Shown here: piece by piece, positions 32,501-40,428 of the stretch
Layout of the letters: each line of letters starts with the position of its first letter
How positions within the stretch are numbered: position 1 is the first letter of the stretch
Origin: UPXZ01 sp964541615
GTDB taxonomy: Bacteria > Bacteroidota > Bacteroidia > Bacteroidales > Paludibacteraceae
DNA: 48,031 bases
Assembly: GCA_964541615.1 (NCBI GenBank)
Contig: CAZIRA010000004.1
Location: 1 to 48,031 of the forward strand
Direction: 5' to 3'
Program-made: the position numbers and the translations under genes
The notes under the pieces: generated by a model
What the model saw: the letters and a program-made list of their open reading frames with translations, nothing else
The model's database searches: none
Told to the model about the DNA's origin: nothing

Positions 32501-32951
32501 CACTGTAATCGCTGAAATATACCCATTCGTTGCTCCCGTCAGTTATTCGGCCGTAGGAGGTATTGCGATATTGTTTGGGGTAAGATACTTTATCAATCAC
32601 CTGGCCGCCCGTATTGAGCATGTAAAGAATTCCTCCTTCGGGCTTTAGTTTGAAATTGGCGTGTCCGCTTCTGTCACTCCTTTCGAACCACAACACACTG
32701 TAACCTCGGGTTTCGATTAATTTGGATGCCGGACGCCATTTCATAGGCTGAGTGAGATCATCGGTGAAGTAATAGCCGGACTGATTGTAGGCGGTAGTGG
32801 TGCTCGGATTATAGAGTTCCACCCACATGGAGTAATTGTAACTTTCGTCCAATACAGCCGACACATTATTGGTCATCAACTCATTGATAATAAGCTGTGA
32901 AGTAAGTGCATTGGGTAAGAGAAAAAGGAATAAGAGTAAAATATTTTTCAT
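29559..32951 (-). CDS. T9SS-exported CotH kinase / lamin-tail protein
   Basis: A 1130-residue exported multidomain protein. Signal peptide is LLLFLFLLPNALTSQ. A lamin-tail domain follows (about 19-155, LIINELMTNNVSAVLDES..YSVLWFERSDRSGHANFKL), then a chitobiase-C-like segment (TGDTIFYTLNGAEPTRSHY). The CotH kinase domain spans about 250-560 (SLILNPTKKYG, RNSGNDFDHSMMRDGFMQSL, NGVYYGIQNLRERSDEDFV, RWILYDTDFGYN). Beta-sandwich modules come next, then a second lamin-tail domain (about 910-1020, VVINEIVASNTLIADEYGQYDDYLEIYN). The C-terminus is a type A T9SS sorting signal (LIRIIDLTGKVLMQ, LKPGVYILKAGNEKFRFIKK). CotH proteins phosphorylate proteins in spores; the target here is unknown. Confidence 0.92.
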   Translation of the reverse strand: MKNILLLFLFLLPNALTSQLIINELMTNNVSAVLDESYNYSMWVELYNPSTTTAYNQSGYYFTDDLTQPMKWRPASKLIETRGYSVLWFERSDRSGHANFKLKPEGGILYMLNTGGQVIDKVSYPKQYRNTSYGRITDGSNEWVYFSDYSAGQTNNGKKWAAVRCEKPEFFTAGGFYSSAINVLLASPITGDTIFYTLNGAEPTRSHYRYTPGSVIPITKTSIVRARSFSGNKLASDIASCTYFIRERNFRLPVVSVITEQKNLTDNTIGIYVQGTNGIIGNGMNTPANWNQDWDRAANIELYDTTNVSRINQEVDIRIAGGWTRMNGQKSLILNPTKKYGENKFNYDIFKATKPGMKYKSIMLRNSGNDFDHSMMRDGFMQSLVMKRMNLDCIAYEPAVCFMNGVYYGIQNLRERSDEDFVYSNYGYDEEEIILVESWEMNYDSEFKKLTNYVSNNDIRQNAVYNQVCEMMDMENFMDYCLTEIYLRNTDWPHNNIKAWKKKEGGKWRWILYDTDFGYNIWGNDHTHNTLTWALGEQSNTDPANASWSTLLLRRLVLNDTFKKRFIDKFAIQISSTFELNRANAILDSLAAKIRTEIVYHKNKWGSGRDFNTDINIMKGFSANRPNSMMNFIGSRFLNNPGTAEIRISSNNPKATYKFNAEIIQDAHINLKHFKNQTYTLEANPVPGYTFKQWEIPADSNSQMLIANGSSWKYSDGNAMPASNWFSKTYNDQNWKSGNAPLGYGGLGHTTTISYGSDLNNKYPTAYFRKTVNITNLASKENFIISTFVDDGAAVYVNGTEVGRVNMPAGALTFNTYSTTYNNGIYGTFNVSKNLLIEGENLIAVEVHQTSANSSDLIFNLQLTCSILGESQVILSPVYTSILSNSGIIKAIYEKNSGEDPDKDLDVVINEIVASNTLIADEYGQYDDYLEIYNNGTRKVNIAGWYLSDTPANPTLYQIPATNPALTTIPAKGRLVIRADGEPSQGVLHANFKLSKEGETVTLSRLNYLAELTVVDAVTFPYMEQNMSYSRIPDGSETWFIAPPTCNLTNGDWSSTDQIRVLAQIYPTMVDNFLTIENAQNKLIRIIDLTGKVLMQQTCNVEKMRLELSNLKPGVYILKAGNEKFRFIKK

Positions 32952-33033
32952 GATCGGATTGTATCGGCTAACTTTTTCAAACGGCGTTCATTCCGTTTCT
33001 TGCCGACAGGTTAAAAGTCGTTTTTTTAAAAAA

Positions 33034-33066
33034 TAATAAGGGAATCCAATTCCCTTATTACGCTTG
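33034..33066 (-). terminator. Terminator of recA
   Basis: A perfect 12-bp stem TAATAAGGGAAT/ATTCCCTTATTA with loop CCA (33034-33060), followed on the minus strand by TTTTTTAAAAAAA. It lies about 80 bases past the recA stop and before the T9SS gene start. Confidence 0.85.
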
Positions 33067-33137
33067 TGTAACTGAACGTATTACAGACTAAATAAAAATC
33101 AGAATCAGATGTGAATTTTCTGAATTCAATAATGCAT

Positions 33138-34157
33138 TTATTTTGCTTTGATAGCTTCAACTATTTTGGCTTCCAGTTCTTCAGCCAGATCGGGATTTTC
33201 TTTCAGCAGATTTTTCACAGCATCACGTCCCTGTGCCAGTTTGCTTTCGCCGTAGCTGAACCACGAACCGCTCTTTTTAATCACGCCGTATTCAACACCC
33301 ATATCCACAATTTCACCGATTTTAGAGATTCCTTCACCAAACATGATGTCAAATTCAGCTTTGCGGAACGGAGGTGCCACTTTATTTTTCACCACTTTCA
33401 CACGAGTTTGGTTTCCTTTTACGTCTTCACCGTCTTTGATCTGTGAAATACGGCGGATATCCAAGCGCACTGTTGCGTAGAATTTCAGCGCATTTCCACC
33501 TGTAGTTGTTTCAGGATTTCCGAACATAATACCTATTTTCTCGCGTAGCTGGTTGATGAAAATACAGGTTGTGTTTGTTTTACTGATATTGGAAGTCAAT
33601 TTGCGAAGTGCCTGAGACATCAAACGAGCTTGAACACCAACGTTTGAATCGCCCATATCACCTTCAATTTCTTTTTTTGGTGTCAGAGCTGCTACCGAGT
33701 CAATCACAATGATATCCACTGCGGCAGAACGGATAAGCTGATCGGCAATTTCAAGCGCCTGCTCACCATTATCAGGTTGTGAAATAAGCAATTCATCCGT
33801 ATTTACGCCTAATTTTTCAGCATAAAAACGGTCAAATGCGTGCTCGGCATCGATGAATGCAGCGATTCCGCCCGCTTTTTGTGCTTCGGCAATAGCATGA
33901 ATTGCCAGGGTCGTTTTACCTGATGATTCAGGCCCGTAAATCTCAATGACGCGTCCGCGAGGATATCCGCCAACGCCGAGTGCGATGTCGAGGCCGAGCG
34001 AACCAGACGGTATGACGGCAATTTCCTCCACTTTGCTGTCGCCCATGCGCATGATGGCTCCTTTGCCGTAATCTTTATCAATTTTATCCATTGCAAGTTG
34101 CAATGCTTTTAGTTTCTCGGAAATATTTCCCGGATTTTCTTCTGTTTTCTTAGCCAT
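33138..34157 (-). CDS. recA: Recombinase RecA
   Basis: The strand-exchange ATPase of homologous recombination and the SOS co-protease. The 339 residues match. Walker A is GPESSGKTT (75-83); Walker B is the strand VDIIVIDSVAAL. Loop L2 region GNALKFYATVRLDIRR is intact, as are the ATP-cap segment and GEGISKIGEIVDMGVEYGVIKKSGSWFSY. The acidic C-terminus is NPDLAEELEAKIVEAIKAK. It has its own promoter box and terminator. No LexA-type operator was recognised; I could not test this. Confidence 0.98.
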   Translation of the reverse strand: MAKKTEENPGNISEKLKALQLAMDKIDKDYGKGAIMRMGDSKVEEIAVIPSGSLGLDIALGVGGYPRGRVIEIYGPESSGKTTLAIHAIAEAQKAGGIAAFIDAEHAFDRFYAEKLGVNTDELLISQPDNGEQALEIADQLIRSAAVDIIVIDSVAALTPKKEIEGDMGDSNVGVQARLMSQALRKLTSNISKTNTTCIFINQLREKIGIMFGNPETTTGGNALKFYATVRLDIRRISQIKDGEDVKGNQTRVKVVKNKVAPPFRKAEFDIMFGEGISKIGEIVDMGVEYGVIKKSGSWFSYGESKLAQGRDAVKNLLKENPDLAEELEAKIVEAIKAK

Positions 34158-34190
34158 ATTATTAAGTGTTATTTTGTTTTTTATTTTTTA

Positions 34191-34198
34191 CAAAGATA
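34191..34198 (-). promoter_or_regulatory. -7 promoter element of recA
   Basis: TATCTTTG on the minus strand fits TAnnTTTG and lies 33 bases before the recA ATG, within the 66-base gap after the helicase gene. Confidence 0.5.
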
Positions 34199-34223
34199 AA
34201 TTTTTTTTGCGAATAAAGTCAGG

Positions 34224-36536
34224 TCAGTCCAAAATTTCCAACTTGGCAAATTTCAGTAGCAGCGATTTCACTCCTTTTTCTCCAAAATCAATTTCAGCTT
34301 TTTCATTCCCGTCTGTAATGCTGGTTTCCAGCACTTTTCCAATACCGAAAATACTGTGTTTCACAAAAGTTCCGACAGGTAGTTTTTTATTCTCAACCGT
34401 GACTTTTGTGCCGGGCTCGTTGATAATTTTGGTCAATTTTCGAGGACCCGATTGAGAATAAGAAGGCTGAGTTGCCTGCGATCTGATAGGAGATTGGCGG
34501 AAACGGTTTCGTCCGGTTTCCTCTTCGTCATCCCAATCGTGAAAAATTGAATTGGCGCGGGGCGAAAACTTAGCATCCTCGGCATATTCCAGGTATTTTT
34601 TGTCAATATCTTTCAAAAAACGGCTCGGATTGGCGAAATTGGTCTGCCCGTTTCTGAAACGTGATTTTGAATAACTTATAAAGCAATTCGTTTCGGCACG
34701 TGTGATGGCCACATAAAACAACCTTCGTTCTTCCTCCATTTCACGCGGACTTTCGGCGTAGGGCGAAGGGAAAAGTTGCTCTTCCATTCCTACGATAAAA
34801 ACCGTTTTGAACTCCAATCCCTTGGCTGCATGAATGGTCATCAGTGTGACTTTCTCGCCGTTATCGTCTTTTTCGGTGTCCTGGTCAGTCAATAGTGAAA
34901 CTTCTGACAGGAACTCGGGCAAACTAACAAATTCTGCCACTCCGTCTGTTTTTTTGCTTTCGGAAAATTCGTGAATAGCTTTCAGTAATTCCTGCACGTT
35001 GTCCACCCGGCTCAGACTTTCTGCCGAATGATCATTCATCGCATCGCTGATAATTCCAGAGGATTTTACGATGCTGTGAGCCAATTCATACGCATCCAGC
35101 GTCATTACCTGCTGAGAAAATACGTCAATCATATCCCGAAATTTCGCCAATTTCGTAGCGGTTCCGGCATTCACATTCAGGTTGTATTTCAGCATATCTT
35201 GAAGCACCGTCCATGCGCTAACTTGGTGTAAATGAGCCGTGCTCAGCAGTTTGTCGAGCGTCACATCGCCGATACCGCGCGCCGGAAAATTGATAATCCG
35301 TTTCAGCGCTTCCTCGTCAGCATTGTTGGTCACCAAGCGGAAATACGAAATCACATCCTTGATCTCCTTGCGCTGATAAAACGAAACTCCGCCGTAAATT
35401 TTGTACGGAATATTCTGCTTGCGCAATGCTTCCTCCATCACGCGCGACTGTGAATTGGTGCGGTAAAGCACCGCAAAATCGTTGTAAGAATGATTGTCTT
35501 TTTGCAGCGTGCTGATGCTGTTTGCCACCGTAAATGCTTCTTCAAAATCGGTCATTACAGAATTGACCTGAATGCGGTTTCCGGCTTCTTTCTCCGAGAA
35601 AATTGTTTTTTTTATCTGCTCGGAGTTCTTGTCAATCAGGCTGTTGGCTGCATTCACGATGTTTTGTGTGGAACGATAATTTTGTTCCAGCTTAAAGAGC
35701 CTGGCGTTTTTGTAAGTATTTTGAAATTTCAGAATATTATCGATATTGGCACCACGAAACGAATAAATGCTCTGTGCATCGTCGCCCACCACGCAAATCC
35801 GCTGATGTTGCGATGCTAAATTTTTGATAATCAGATATTGAGCAAAGTTTGTGTCCTGGTACTCATCCACCAGAATATACCCGAAAATGCTCTGGTATTT
35901 CTTCAAAATTTCCGGATTATCTCTGAAAAGCAAGTTCGTTTGGAGGAGTAAATCATCAAAATCCATTGCGTTTGCCTGCTTGCAACGATTGGCGTAAATG
36001 GCAAAAATCTCACGTGTGCGGGGAACCCGATCGCGCGTATCGTTCTGAAACATATCGATATTTTCAAAATATGCCTGCGCAGTCATTAGATTATTTTTTG
36101 CAAACGAAATTCGGGAATGAATATTGCCGGCTTTGTAAGTTTTATCGTCCAGTTGCAGATCTTTTATAATGCTCTTAATCAGACTTTTGCTGTCGCTTGT
36201 ATCGTAAATGGAAAAGTCTTTCGTAAATCCGGTATGTTCCGCTTCACTTCGCAAAATTCTGGAAAAAATGGAGTGAAAAGTTCCCATCCACAGGTATTTA
36301 GAATTTTGATAACCAACCAGTTCACCGATGCGTTTGCGCATTTCTTTGGAAGCTTTGTTGGTAAAAGTCAGTGCCAGGATAGATGCCGGCGAAACGCCTT
36401 GCGATAGCAAATAGGCAATTTTGTAAGTCAGCACACGCGTTTTCCCTGAGCCCGCACCCGCTATCACCAGCGAAGGACCTTCGTTGTAAGTTACCGCTTC
36501 TAACTGACTTTTATTTAGTTCGTTGAGAAAATTCAT
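34224..36536 (-). CDS. UvrD/PcrA-type DNA helicase
   Basis: A 770-residue superfamily 1A 3'-5' helicase. Q-motif LNKSQLEAVTYNEGP and Walker A GAGSGKTR (27-34) are followed by LTFTNKASKEMRKR (Ia), Walker B LVDEYQDTN, VVGDDAQSIYSFRGA (III), LEQNYRST (IV), VTLMTIHAAKGLEFKTVFIVG (V) and EEERRLFYVAITRAE (VI). The C-terminus has the PcrA-like Tudor fold (LPVGTFVKHSIFGIGKVLE), which fits PcrA/UvrD of Bacteroidota rather than Rep. The role is nucleotide excision repair and clearing of protein-bound DNA. It precedes recA on the same strand. Confidence 0.95.
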   Translation of the reverse strand: MNFLNELNKSQLEAVTYNEGPSLVIAGAGSGKTRVLTYKIAYLLSQGVSPASILALTFTNKASKEMRKRIGELVGYQNSKYLWMGTFHSIFSRILRSEAEHTGFTKDFSIYDTSDSKSLIKSIIKDLQLDDKTYKAGNIHSRISFAKNNLMTAQAYFENIDMFQNDTRDRVPRTREIFAIYANRCKQANAMDFDDLLLQTNLLFRDNPEILKKYQSIFGYILVDEYQDTNFAQYLIIKNLASQHQRICVVGDDAQSIYSFRGANIDNILKFQNTYKNARLFKLEQNYRSTQNIVNAANSLIDKNSEQIKKTIFSEKEAGNRIQVNSVMTDFEEAFTVANSISTLQKDNHSYNDFAVLYRTNSQSRVMEEALRKQNIPYKIYGGVSFYQRKEIKDVISYFRLVTNNADEEALKRIINFPARGIGDVTLDKLLSTAHLHQVSAWTVLQDMLKYNLNVNAGTATKLAKFRDMIDVFSQQVMTLDAYELAHSIVKSSGIISDAMNDHSAESLSRVDNVQELLKAIHEFSESKKTDGVAEFVSLPEFLSEVSLLTDQDTEKDDNGEKVTLMTIHAAKGLEFKTVFIVGMEEQLFPSPYAESPREMEEERRLFYVAITRAETNCFISYSKSRFRNGQTNFANPSRFLKDIDKKYLEYAEDAKFSPRANSIFHDWDDEEETGRNRFRQSPIRSQATQPSYSQSGPRKLTKIINEPGTKVTVENKKLPVGTFVKHSIFGIGKVLETSITDGNEKAEIDFGEKGVKSLLLKFAKLEILD

Positions 36537-36540
36537 TTGT

Positions 36541-36572
36541 AGCCCCTAAATCCCCCTCGAAGGGGACTTTTT
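36541..36572. repeat. Palindromic GGGGATTTAGGGGCT repeat before the helicase
   Basis: Contains CCCCTAAATCCCC and CCCTCGAAGGGGAC. Its minus-strand reading is AAGTCCCCTTCGAGGGGGAT followed by TTAGGGGCT. Related copies are at 39089-39117, 47660-47684 and 47875-47901. It touches the start codon of the helicase gene. Confidence 0.6.
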
Positions 36573-36748
36573 GGTTTGTAAATTAATATATTAGGTAGAA
36601 ATTAACGTGATATTTTTGTTTAATTAAAAATTAGCAACAACTTTTGCCACAATCATAAAAATCAATAAAACCATAAAAATCACAGATCAGACAATTATTT
36701 ACAAAGTTAGTAATTTAGCCCAAATTTTCAGAAAATATTTATCAACAA

Positions 36749-36779
36749 CTTGTCGTTTGGCTGAAAAGAAGTAAATTTG
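36749..36779 (+). promoter_or_regulatory. Promoter of the acyltransferase gene
   Basis: CTTG (36749-36752), 19 bases, then TAAATTTG (36772-36779) gives a near-consensus Bacteroidetes promoter. The first possible ATG is only ten bases beyond the -7 box, so the second ATG (36802) may be the real start. Confidence 0.6.
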
Positions 36780-36789
36780 GGGAAATTTA

Positions 36790-37344
36790 ATGATTAATAA
36801 TATGAATTGTAGTGCCAGGCTTCTGAAAAATTTCGGTTGGAAAACCGTTTACAGTGTAACTTCACCAGCAAAAAGCGTGATTTGCGTAGCACCGCACACG
36901 AGTAATTGGGATTTTATTTTGGGGAAACTTTTTGCCTGTTCGGTGGGATTAAATGCCGGATTTTTGATGAAAAAATCGTGGTTTGTGTTTCCTTTGGGAT
37001 ACGTTTTCAGAGCAATGGGCGGAGTGCCGATTGACCGCAGCAAGCGGATGTCGGTGACGCAACAGATGACTGAGCAGTTTAGTATGCAGGAAAAACTGCA
37101 CCTTGCCATCACACCTGAAGGAACCCGCAAACCTAATCCTGATTGGAAAAAAGGATTTTATTACATCGCGAAAGGTGCGGGTGTACCTATTCAGCTTGCT
37201 TATTTGGATTTTGGAAAAAGGGAAATGGGTATTACCGAAGTCTTTTATCCAACGGACGATGAAGAGGCTGATTTTAAGCATATTTTTAATTATTATAAAG
37301 GTGTAGAAGCCAAAAAACCGGAGAATTTTTTAATACCGGAATAA
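36790..37344 (+). CDS. PlsC-like 1-acyl-glycerol-phosphate acyltransferase family protein
   Basis: A 184-residue protein of the lysophospholipid acyltransferase superfamily. The catalytic HX4D box is HTSNWD in ICVAPHTSNWDFILG (residues about 32-45). The phosphate-binding motif is AITPEGTRKPNPDWKKGFYYIAKGAGVPI (about 103-131). The protein is short and has no clear transmembrane segment. It fits small Bacteroidota PlsC-like proteins, whose acceptor is uncertain. The frame can also open at M5 (36802), which suits the promoter better. It lies 60 bases before the omega-amidase gene. Confidence 0.88.
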   Translation: MINNMNCSARLLKNFGWKTVYSVTSPAKSVICVAPHTSNWDFILGKLFACSVGLNAGFLMKKSWFVFPLGYVFRAMGGVPIDRSKRMSVTQQMTEQFSMQEKLHLAITPEGTRKPNPDWKKGFYYIAKGAGVPIQLAYLDFGKREMGITEVFYPTDDEEADFKHIFNYYKGVEAKKPENFLIPE

Positions 37345-37396
37345 TGTTATTTGCCTTCGGCGATATTTATTGTTATTTGCTTCGCTGATATTAATT
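37342..37396. repeat. Two direct copies of a GTTATTTGC..TTCG..GATATT hairpin
   Basis: TGTTATTTGCCTTCGGCGAT and TGTTATTTGCTTCGCTGAT follow each other directly between the acyltransferase and amidase genes. Each centres on a tiny stem with a TTC loop (GCC-TTC-GGC; GC-TTC-GC). The end GATATT is like the ATAATATC end of the hairpins around 40.3-41.0 kb. Confidence 0.45.
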
Positions 37397-37404
37397 TTAT
37401 AAAA

Positions 37405-38184
37405 ATGAACATCTCCCTTATCCAATCCGACATCTTCTGGGCCGATATTCAATCCAATCTTCGGAAAACAGAAAAAGACCTGGCATCTCTTTCGGGTAAA
37501 ACAGATTTGGCGGTGCTGCCCGAAATGTTTACCACGGGTTTTTGTACTGACAGACTTGACTTGGCTGAAACGATGGAAGGCGAAACGGTGCAAAAATTAA
37601 AATACTGGGCTGTACATTACAAAATGGCGATTACGGGAAGTTTTATTGCGCGTGAGGACGATAAAATTTTCAACCGTGCATTTTTTGTTTTTCCCGATGG
37701 AAAGATACGTACAGCCGATAAACGGCATCTTTTTTCCGTGGGTGGTGAGCATCGCTATTTTTCGGCAGGAAATGATAAGTTGATTGTAAATTACTGCGGA
37801 ATGAATATCTGTGTGCTGGTTTGTTACGATGTGCGCTTCCCCGTCTGGTCGCGCAACAGAAACAACGAATACGATTTGTTGATTTACACAGCCAGCTTTC
37901 CTCACGTTCGCATGGATGCCTGGGATGCGCTTCTGAAAGCGCGGGCAATAGAAAATCAGGCTTTCGTGTGCGGAGTTAATCGGGTAGGAGTAGACGGAGA
38001 AAATATCCGCTATTCCGGTCATTCCGTTCTGCTGGATTATAAAGGAAAAACGCTGCTCGATTTTCAGGAATATGAGGCAGGAATTAAAACCGCCGAAATA
38101 TCCACTTCCGAACTTGAAAAATTCAGAAAAAAATATGCTTTCTGGAAAGATGCGGATGATTTTGAGATAAAGGGATTGCAGTAA
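37405..38184 (+). CDS. Nitrilase-superfamily amidohydrolase (omega-amidase / YafV-like)
   Basis: A 259-residue carbon-nitrogen hydrolase. The Glu-Lys-Cys triad is visible: E in LAVLPEMFTTGFC, K in IRTADKRHLFS, and C in ICVLVCYDVRFPVWSRN. The CYDVRFPVWSRN block and length match omega-amidases, which hydrolyse alpha-ketoglutaramate or alpha-ketosuccinamate in glutamine/methionine salvage. The start is MNISLIQSDIFW; upstream in-frame codons fall in a repeat and give no family similarity. It follows the acyltransferase on the plus strand and is convergent with the barrel gene. Confidence 0.9.
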   Translation: MNISLIQSDIFWADIQSNLRKTEKDLASLSGKTDLAVLPEMFTTGFCTDRLDLAETMEGETVQKLKYWAVHYKMAITGSFIAREDDKIFNRAFFVFPDGKIRTADKRHLFSVGGEHRYFSAGNDKLIVNYCGMNICVLVCYDVRFPVWSRNRNNEYDLLIYTASFPHVRMDAWDALLKARAIENQAFVCGVNRVGVDGENIRYSGHSVLLDYKGKTLLDFQEYEAGIKTAEISTSELEKFRKKYAFWKDADDFEIKGLQ

Positions 38185-38199
38185 TGCCTTCTGTCTGAC

Positions 38200-38910
38200 T
38201 TAAATATCGTATTTCACGCCCAGTTTAATCATTCTCAGATTCGAAAAACTTTGCTTGAGCGAAGCATCATACAGTTTGGTGCTGTATTCCTGAAAACCAC
38301 CCATGAGCCACCATTGCGGTGCTACCCGATACCTGAGTTGTACCTGAATTCCTGCCGTAAACTTATTGAAATCTGCCGAAGCGCCGCTGCCTCCGGTGCT
38401 GTACATCAGCAGCCCGGGAATAGCGCCCAGACTTACCGATAAATCATTGTTCAGGAAATAATAGGAAAAGGAGAGCGGCAAAGAGAGTAAATACAGACTA
38501 TGATTGTCTCCTTTTTCGGTTTTTGAAGCAGGAGGATTCGTGGCATTTTCGATTTTGTAATCCGTGATGGACTGGTAAAAATAGTAATTGCTTGTAGTGA
38601 GTTTTTGATAAAAATTTACGTTATTGAAATCCATAGCCGCATCCAAACTGATATTTCCCTGCTTTACGAAGTACTGTAAACCGGCTGTAAGCCCTGCTCC
38701 GGGTTTATTGTTGTAACTTCCTCCGTAGGTGTTGCTTAAAAATTTGTAGTAACCCTGACGGTCCGAATTATCTGTTTCTGTGATTTGTGTGGCGTAATAT
38801 TCTGATATCAACGAGGCATTTCCGGAGGCTTCCACAAAGAAATTCACCTGTGCCTGCAGGTTTACGTTCATTAAAAGTATGGAAATGAAAAGAATTTTTC
38901 TAAAGCTCAT
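38200..38910 (-). CDS. Outer-membrane beta-barrel protein
   Basis: A 236-residue protein with signal peptide ILFISILLMNVNLQAQ. The mature part alternates polar and hydrophobic residues as a small barrel does: VNFFVEASGNASLIS, GAGLTAGLQYFVKQGNISLDAAMDF, LYLLSLPLSFSYYFLNNDLSVSLGAIPGLLMY and FTAGIQVQLRYRVAPQWWLMGGFQEY, ending IKLGVKYDI. No family name is certain. It stands alone on the minus strand between the amidase and the ilvC terminator. Confidence 0.82.
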   Translation of the reverse strand: MSFRKILFISILLMNVNLQAQVNFFVEASGNASLISEYYATQITETDNSDRQGYYKFLSNTYGGSYNNKPGAGLTAGLQYFVKQGNISLDAAMDFNNVNFYQKLTTSNYYFYQSITDYKIENATNPPASKTEKGDNHSLYLLSLPLSFSYYFLNNDLSVSLGAIPGLLMYSTGGSGASADFNKFTAGIQVQLRYRVAPQWWLMGGFQEYSTKLYDASLKQSFSNLRMIKLGVKYDI

Positions 38911-39042
38911 CGTGTATGGATTATCTGGTCAATTGCCAAATCTGTTTTTTTACAGAGTTTTCAGCTGTTTATTGTGATGACAAAGTTATCATTATTTTAT
39001 GAAAACATGCTAAAACGCCCTCAATTTCTTTCTTGAAAGCTC

Positions 39043-39086
39043 AAACAGCCATTACTTGTGAAGCAATGGCTGTTTTGTTTTTTTTA
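39043..39086. terminator. Terminator between ilvC and the barrel gene
   Basis: An 11-bp stem AAACAGCCATT/AATGGCTGTTT (39043-39075). The long T run (GTTTTTTTT) is on the plus strand; the minus-strand side has only TTTGAGC. It most likely ends the ilv operon transcript from the minus strand, but its better T run faces the other way. Confidence 0.55.
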
Positions 39087-39088
39087 AT

Positions 39089-39117
39089 AAGTCCCCCTAC
39101 GGGGATTCTTAGGGCTT
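39089..39117. repeat. Palindromic GGGGATT..AGGGCTT repeat after ilvC
   Basis: AAGTCCCCCTACGGGGATTC with AGGGCTTA reaching the ilvC stop codon. Same family as 36541-36572. Confidence 0.55.
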
Positions 39118-40162
39118 AATTATTCTCAGGTCTCAATTTTCTAACCGTAGCTCCTGTCTGCCACATTTCGCTTTCGCGCAGCGCTTTCAGTTCTTTTTCC
39201 AAGCCTTGGCGGTAATCTGGTTTGGAGTTGGTGTCGATGGAGCGCTGGGCTTCATTACCACTGGCCACTTCTTTGTACAGTTTTTCGAAAACCGGTTTGG
39301 TGGCATCGTGGAACGGTGTCATCCAGTCCAGTGCACCACGCTGGGCGGTGGTTGAGCAGTTGGCATACATCCAGTCCATACCTTTGGCTGCAAAGAGCGG
39401 CATCAAAGACTGTGTCAATTCTTCTACGGTTTCGTTGAATGCTTCCGAGGGCGTGTGTCCGTTTTCACGAAGCACCTCATACTGAGCAAGCAGCAATCCC
39501 TGAATAGCTCCCATCAGCGTTCCGCGTTCGCCCGTGAGATCCGAATACACTTCGCGTTTGAAGGTGGTTTCAAACAAATATCCCGAACCTACTCCGATTC
39601 CAAGTGCCACTACGCGGTCGAAGGCACGTCCGGTAGCATCCTGGAAAATGGCATAGGAAGAATTCAGTCCGCGGCCTTCCAGAAACATGGTGCGCAGTGA
39701 AGTTCCCGAGCCTTTCGGAGCAACCAAAATTACATCTACATCGGCCGGAGGAATGATTCCGGTCCGTTCTTTATATGTAATACCAAATCCGTGAGAGAAA
39801 TAAAGTGCCTTGCCGGCAGTGAGGTAAGGTTTGATGCGCGGCCATACTTCTATCTGAGCTGCATCCGAAAGCAGGTATTGAATAATAGTGGCTTTTTCAC
39901 AGGCCTCTTCTATCTCAAAAAGCGTTTCGCCAGGCACCCAACCGTCAGCAATTGCCTTTTCCCAGGTTTTTCCACCTTTGCGTTGTCCTATTATCACGTT
40001 GAACCCATTATCGCGCAGGTTGAGCGATTGTCCGGGACCTTGTACACCGTAACCAATTACGGCTATTGTTTCATTTTTCAGTGTTTCCTGAGCTTTGCTC
40101 AACGGAAATTCCTCGCGGGTAACTACATTTTCTTCTACACCGCCAAAATTCATTTTTGCCAT
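39116..40162 (-). CDS. ilvC: Ketol-acid reductoisomerase
   Basis: Second step of valine/isoleucine synthesis, NADPH-dependent. The 348 residues include the Rossmann motif AVIGYGVQGPGQSLNLRDNG and the cofactor-specificity loop IGQRKGGKTWEKA. Metal-binding segments are SDLTGERGTLMGAIQGLLLAQYEVL and FNETVEELTQSLMPLF. It is the last gene of the ilv operon. The start could also be the second Met (MNFGGVEE). The bases before the start carry TCTAAAAA-type octamers. Its distance from the thioesterase gene (over 1 kb) is filled by the transposase element, which may separate it from the rest of the operon. Confidence 0.97.
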   Translation of the reverse strand: MAKMNFGGVEENVVTREEFPLSKAQETLKNETIAVIGYGVQGPGQSLNLRDNGFNVIIGQRKGGKTWEKAIADGWVPGETLFEIEEACEKATIIQYLLSDAAQIEVWPRIKPYLTAGKALYFSHGFGITYKERTGIIPPADVDVILVAPKGSGTSLRTMFLEGRGLNSSYAIFQDATGRAFDRVVALGIGVGSGYLFETTFKREVYSDLTGERGTLMGAIQGLLLAQYEVLRENGHTPSEAFNETVEELTQSLMPLFAAKGMDWMYANCSTTAQRGALDWMTPFHDATKPVFEKLYKEVASGNEAQRSIDTNSKPDYRQGLEKELKALRESEMWQTGATVRKLRPENN

Positions 40163-40165
40163 TGT

Positions 40166-40205
40166 TTTTAGACTTTTAGATTTTTAGAGCCAAGATGTTT
40201 AGACA
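40166..40205. repeat. Octamer repeat in the ilvC leader
   Basis: Units TTTTTAGA, CTTTTAGA, TTTTTAGA, a 7-base GCCAAGA and TGTTTAGA. In mRNA sense they read TCTAAAAA, G-poor, ending four bases from the start codon region. Confidence 0.55.
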
Positions 40206-40248
40206 TACCGGGCTGTAAGTATTGTTTTTATTAATTTATTTTTTGTGA

Positions 40249-40287
40249 AATTATAATTTCGGTGTTATACACCTGCGCACTCTTAGT
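40249..40287 (+). repeat. REP-like hairpin A (plus orientation)
   Basis: ATAATTTCGGTGTTATACACC: stem GGTGT/ACACC with loop TAT. It matches hairpin D (stem GGTGC/GCACC, loop TAC) with a compensatory T-A for C-G change in the closing pair. Confidence 0.5.
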
Positions 40288-40339
40288 CTGTCTTTTTCTT
40301 TCAACCTAAATGTTCTCATTTTATTCATCAATTCTACAA

Positions 40340-40420
40340 AAAGCAACTTAGTTGCGATATTATGGTAGCAGAATGTTCAAAGAATTAATTAAGGGGCGTA
40401 GCCCCGGCATTATGGTTTCA
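40340..40420 (-). repeat. REP-like hairpins B and C (minus orientation)
   Basis: On the minus strand both begin ACCATAAT: one ACCATAATATCGCAAC-TAA-GTTGC, the other ACCATAATGCCGGGGC-TAC-GCCCC. They flank the 3' side of the transposase gene and share tail and loop type while stems differ in a paired way. Confidence 0.6.
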
Positions 40421-40428
40421 AAGTTTTG

